Part shown: positions 14,238 through 15,861 of the stretch, piece after piece
Position numbering within the stretch: position 1 is the first letter of the stretch
Layout: every line of letters begins with the position of its first letter
From: Acidobacteriota bacterium
GTDB lineage: Bacteria > Acidobacteriota > Polarisedimenticolia > J045
DNA length: 15,861 nucleotides
Assembly (NCBI GenBank): GCA_020350085.1
Contig: CP070706.1
Location: forward strand, 2,793,977 to 2,809,837
Direction of reading: 5' to 3'
Translations under genes and position numbers: made by a program
Notes under the pieces: model-generated
The model's database searches: none
What the model was told of the DNA's origin: nothing
What the model saw: the letters and a program-made list of their open reading frames with translations, nothing else

Positions 14238-15212
14238 TCAGACCTCGATCGGCGGCTGGCCGAACCATCCCCGCCGATACATCCGACGGGCCAGCTGGAT
14301 CCGGGAACGACCGATGAGGGCGCGCACCCGCGCCTCCCGGATCCGCCGGCGAAGCTCCGGCAGTGCCGATTCCATCGCGTCACGGCCCAGACCGATCGCC
14401 GGCCGCGCGGTGATGAAGTTCAACCAGTTCACGTGCTGGACGCGGGGCCGCACCATCACGTCGCAGAGAACCTTGCGCGCATGGCGCAGGTTCCACTCCG
14501 TGACCTGATTCGCGCGCGTGATGATCTCGAGTCCGCGTTTCATGTTCGGAGCCGAGGCCAGCTCGGTCGAGACGTCGACACCGACGATGACGTCGACCGG
14601 CATCGACAGTAGCGCGCGCGCGGGGATCTTGTCGACGAGCGCTCCGTCGGAGAGCAACCTGCCGTCCCAGACTTGGGGCGGCATCACCCCCGGCACCGCT
14701 CCCGACGCCGAGACCGCTTGCCGCAGCGATCCGCGCCGGAAGACGATCGACTCTCCGCTGAGCAAATCCGCAGCGACGGCCGCGAACGGCACGCGCAGAT
14801 CTTCAATCGCCACGTCCGGCAGCAGATGCTCGATGTTGTGGCGGTAGCTTTCTTGCGACACGAACGACTGATTGAGAAACGTTCGGCTGTAGAAGACTCC
14901 CTGCCGCATCGCCCGGGCGATCATCGCAGCCCAGCCGCTGGGCTGACCGAGCTTCGCCTTGCTCAGATACTCGAGCTCCGCTTTACGGTAATCCGGCGAG
15001 GTGACGAACGCCTGCGTTTTGTCGATCGCCGCTTCTGCCGTCCCCGTCGTGGCCCAGATGCCGCCGATCAAAGCCCCGATGCTCGTCCCGGCGACGCAAG
15101 CCGGGCGCAGCCCCGCCTCCTCCAGCACCTCCAAAACGCCGAGATGCGCAAGTCCACGTGCCGCACCGCCCCCGAGCGCGAGGCCGATCGAGGGCGTTCG
15201 CAACCAGGCCAT
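14238..15212 (-). CDS. Patatin-like phospholipase (RssA/NTE type)
   Basis: 324 residues. The Ser-Asp dyad of patatins is complete: oxyanion loop GGGAARG (14-20), nucleophile S44 in GTSIG (42-46) and D189 in DGAL. ASGAVPGVMPP (169-179) is the conserved loop before the Asp. The family hydrolyses acyl esters of membrane phospholipids. There is no clear signal peptide, so it is probably cytoplasmic or at the inner face of the membrane. The ATG at 15212 shares a base with the stop of the lipoprotein gene (TGATG). The frame is open further upstream, but that part is only Arg-rich shadow. It lies 26 bases before mpl, suggesting an envelope-maintenance unit. Confidence 0.9.
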   Translation of the reverse strand: MAWLRTPSIGLALGGGAARGLAHLGVLEVLEEAGLRPACVAGTSIGALIGGIWATTGTAEAAIDKTQAFVTSPDYRKAELEYLSKAKLGQPSGWAAMIARAMRQGVFYSRTFLNQSFVSQESYRHNIEHLLPDVAIEDLRVPFAAVAADLLSGESIVFRRGSLRQAVSASGAVPGVMPPQVWDGRLLSDGALVDKIPARALLSMPVDVIVGVDVSTELASAPNMKRGLEIITRANQVTEWNLRHARKVLCDVMVRPRVQHVNWLNFITARPAIGLGRDAMESALPELRRRIREARVRALIGRSRIQLARRMYRRGWFGQPPIEV

Positions 15213-15861
15213 CAGAACGTCCACCGCACGTGGCGATGCACCGCGCTGGAGTCGATCCACGCGAGACGTGCGACCTTGATCGGCTCGTCTCCGGCCGCGA
15301 GCGCTTCGGGCCGCGCATAGCCGATCCGCAGCATCAGTTGCTCGAGAATGTCGATCTCGTGCGTGCGGCCCTCGCCGAGCACGATTGCGTGCACGGTGCC
15401 GAGCGGATCGCCGAGCAGGTACACCGTCGTGAACGGCGGCAGCGTGCCGTAGTTGATCTCTCCGTAACCGAGGTTGAGTCGGATCACCAGTTCGGGCTGG
15501 TTTCCATCCCCTTCGCGCGAGACGCTCTCCCAGAACGCCCCGGCACCGAGCATCGTCGCCCTCACGACGAGGTAGCCGTGTGGGTCGGGCTCGAAAGCCC
15601 CGGCGTCGCGCTCGGCTTCGTAGCGGTCGAGCAGCGCGTCGAGCTGCGCGCTCCAAGCATCGAACACCGGACCCTCACGCTCGAGCGGTGCGGAGTCATC
15701 GAATCGGGCCAGCCTCTCGTAGTCACGCTGTTGCACGGCGTCGAACCAGCCCGAGGCGACCCGCTCGAGCTCCCGGATCGACGTCTCGGAGCAACCGGAA
15801 AGCGCCACCACGGTGCATACCGTCAGCGCAAGACGGGAGATCGAACTCGTTGCGGCCGCGT
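15212..15861 (-). CDS. Unrecognised lipoprotein, 5' end outside window
   Basis: The frame is open to the right edge. An internal GTG at 15811 is too late a start: reading further upstream gives a hydrophobic signal peptide, SSISRLALTVCTVVALSGC, with a clean LSGC lipobox. No ATG is available inside the window, so the true start is probably beyond 15861. The mature part is about 193 residues, beginning with an amphipathic helical segment (ELERVASGWFDAVQQRDY) that resembles the start of NTF2-like folds, then a mixed alpha/beta region containing LGYGEINYGT and VYLLGDPLGTVHAI. The family is not recognised. It is translationally coupled to the patatin gene, so the two may act together in the envelope. 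Confidence 0.75.
   Translation of the reverse strand, partial: AAATSSISRLALTVCTVVALSGCSETSIRELERVASGWFDAVQQRDYERLARFDDSAPLEREGPVFDAWSAQLDALLDRYEAERDAGAFEPDPHGYLVVRATMLGAGAFWESVSREGDGNQPELVIRLNLGYGEINYGTLPPFTTVYLLGDPLGTVHAIVLGEGRTHEIDILEQLMLRIGYARPEALAAGDEPIKVARLAWIDSSAVHRHVRWTF

Overview
The window is GC-rich (roughly two thirds G+C by eye), densely coding bacterial chromosome. Apart from a truncated glycosyltransferase at the left edge (+ strand), every gene is on the minus strand, so the window reads from right to left. Gram-negative origin is suggested by Mpl (recycling of meso-diaminopimelate muropeptide), an LpxH-like metallophosphoesterase and at least two predicted lipoproteins. The phylum cannot be fixed from the window. 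A high-GC deltaproteobacterial-type lineage (for example Myxococcota, Binatota or Desulfobacterota) is a low-confidence guess based on gene style.

Right block (15861 to 12083, minus): a lipoprotein whose start lies beyond the window, a patatin-like phospholipase, Mpl (murein tripeptide ligase) and an unrecognised 233-residue protein. The genes overlap by 1 to 4 bases or lie 26 bases apart. A hairpin followed by six T residues, just past the stop of the unknown gene, probably ends this unit. A TATAAT-like box then precedes nfo.

Central block (12017 to 5117, minus): nfo (endonuclease IV), queE, queC, a probable 30-residue membrane peptide not previously called, queA, tgt, an LpxH-like metallophosphoesterase with an extra C-terminal domain, and an agmatinase/arginase-family hydrolase. 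Almost every junction is a stop/start overlap (ATGA, GTGA or TGATG), so this looks like one translationally coupled operon. QueE and QueC make preQ0; Tgt inserts preQ1 into tRNA; QueA then builds epoxyqueuosine. QueD, the preQ0 reductase QueF and the final QueG/QueH enzyme are not here and must be encoded elsewhere.

Left block (5072 to 768, minus): a HEAT-repeat lipoprotein with a textbook Shine-Dalgarno and GTG start, a cation/proton antiporter with an NAD-binding RCK domain, and an EamA/DMT exporter. The EamA gene converges on the glycosyltransferase across a 53-base gap holding a perfect 7-bp hairpin.

I see no CRISPR array, insertion sequence, phage gene, rRNA or tRNA. The points most worth following are the hidden small membrane peptide upstream of queA, the unknown Cys-containing protein beside mpl, and the metallophosphoesterase/ureohydrolase pair at the end of the queuosine operon.
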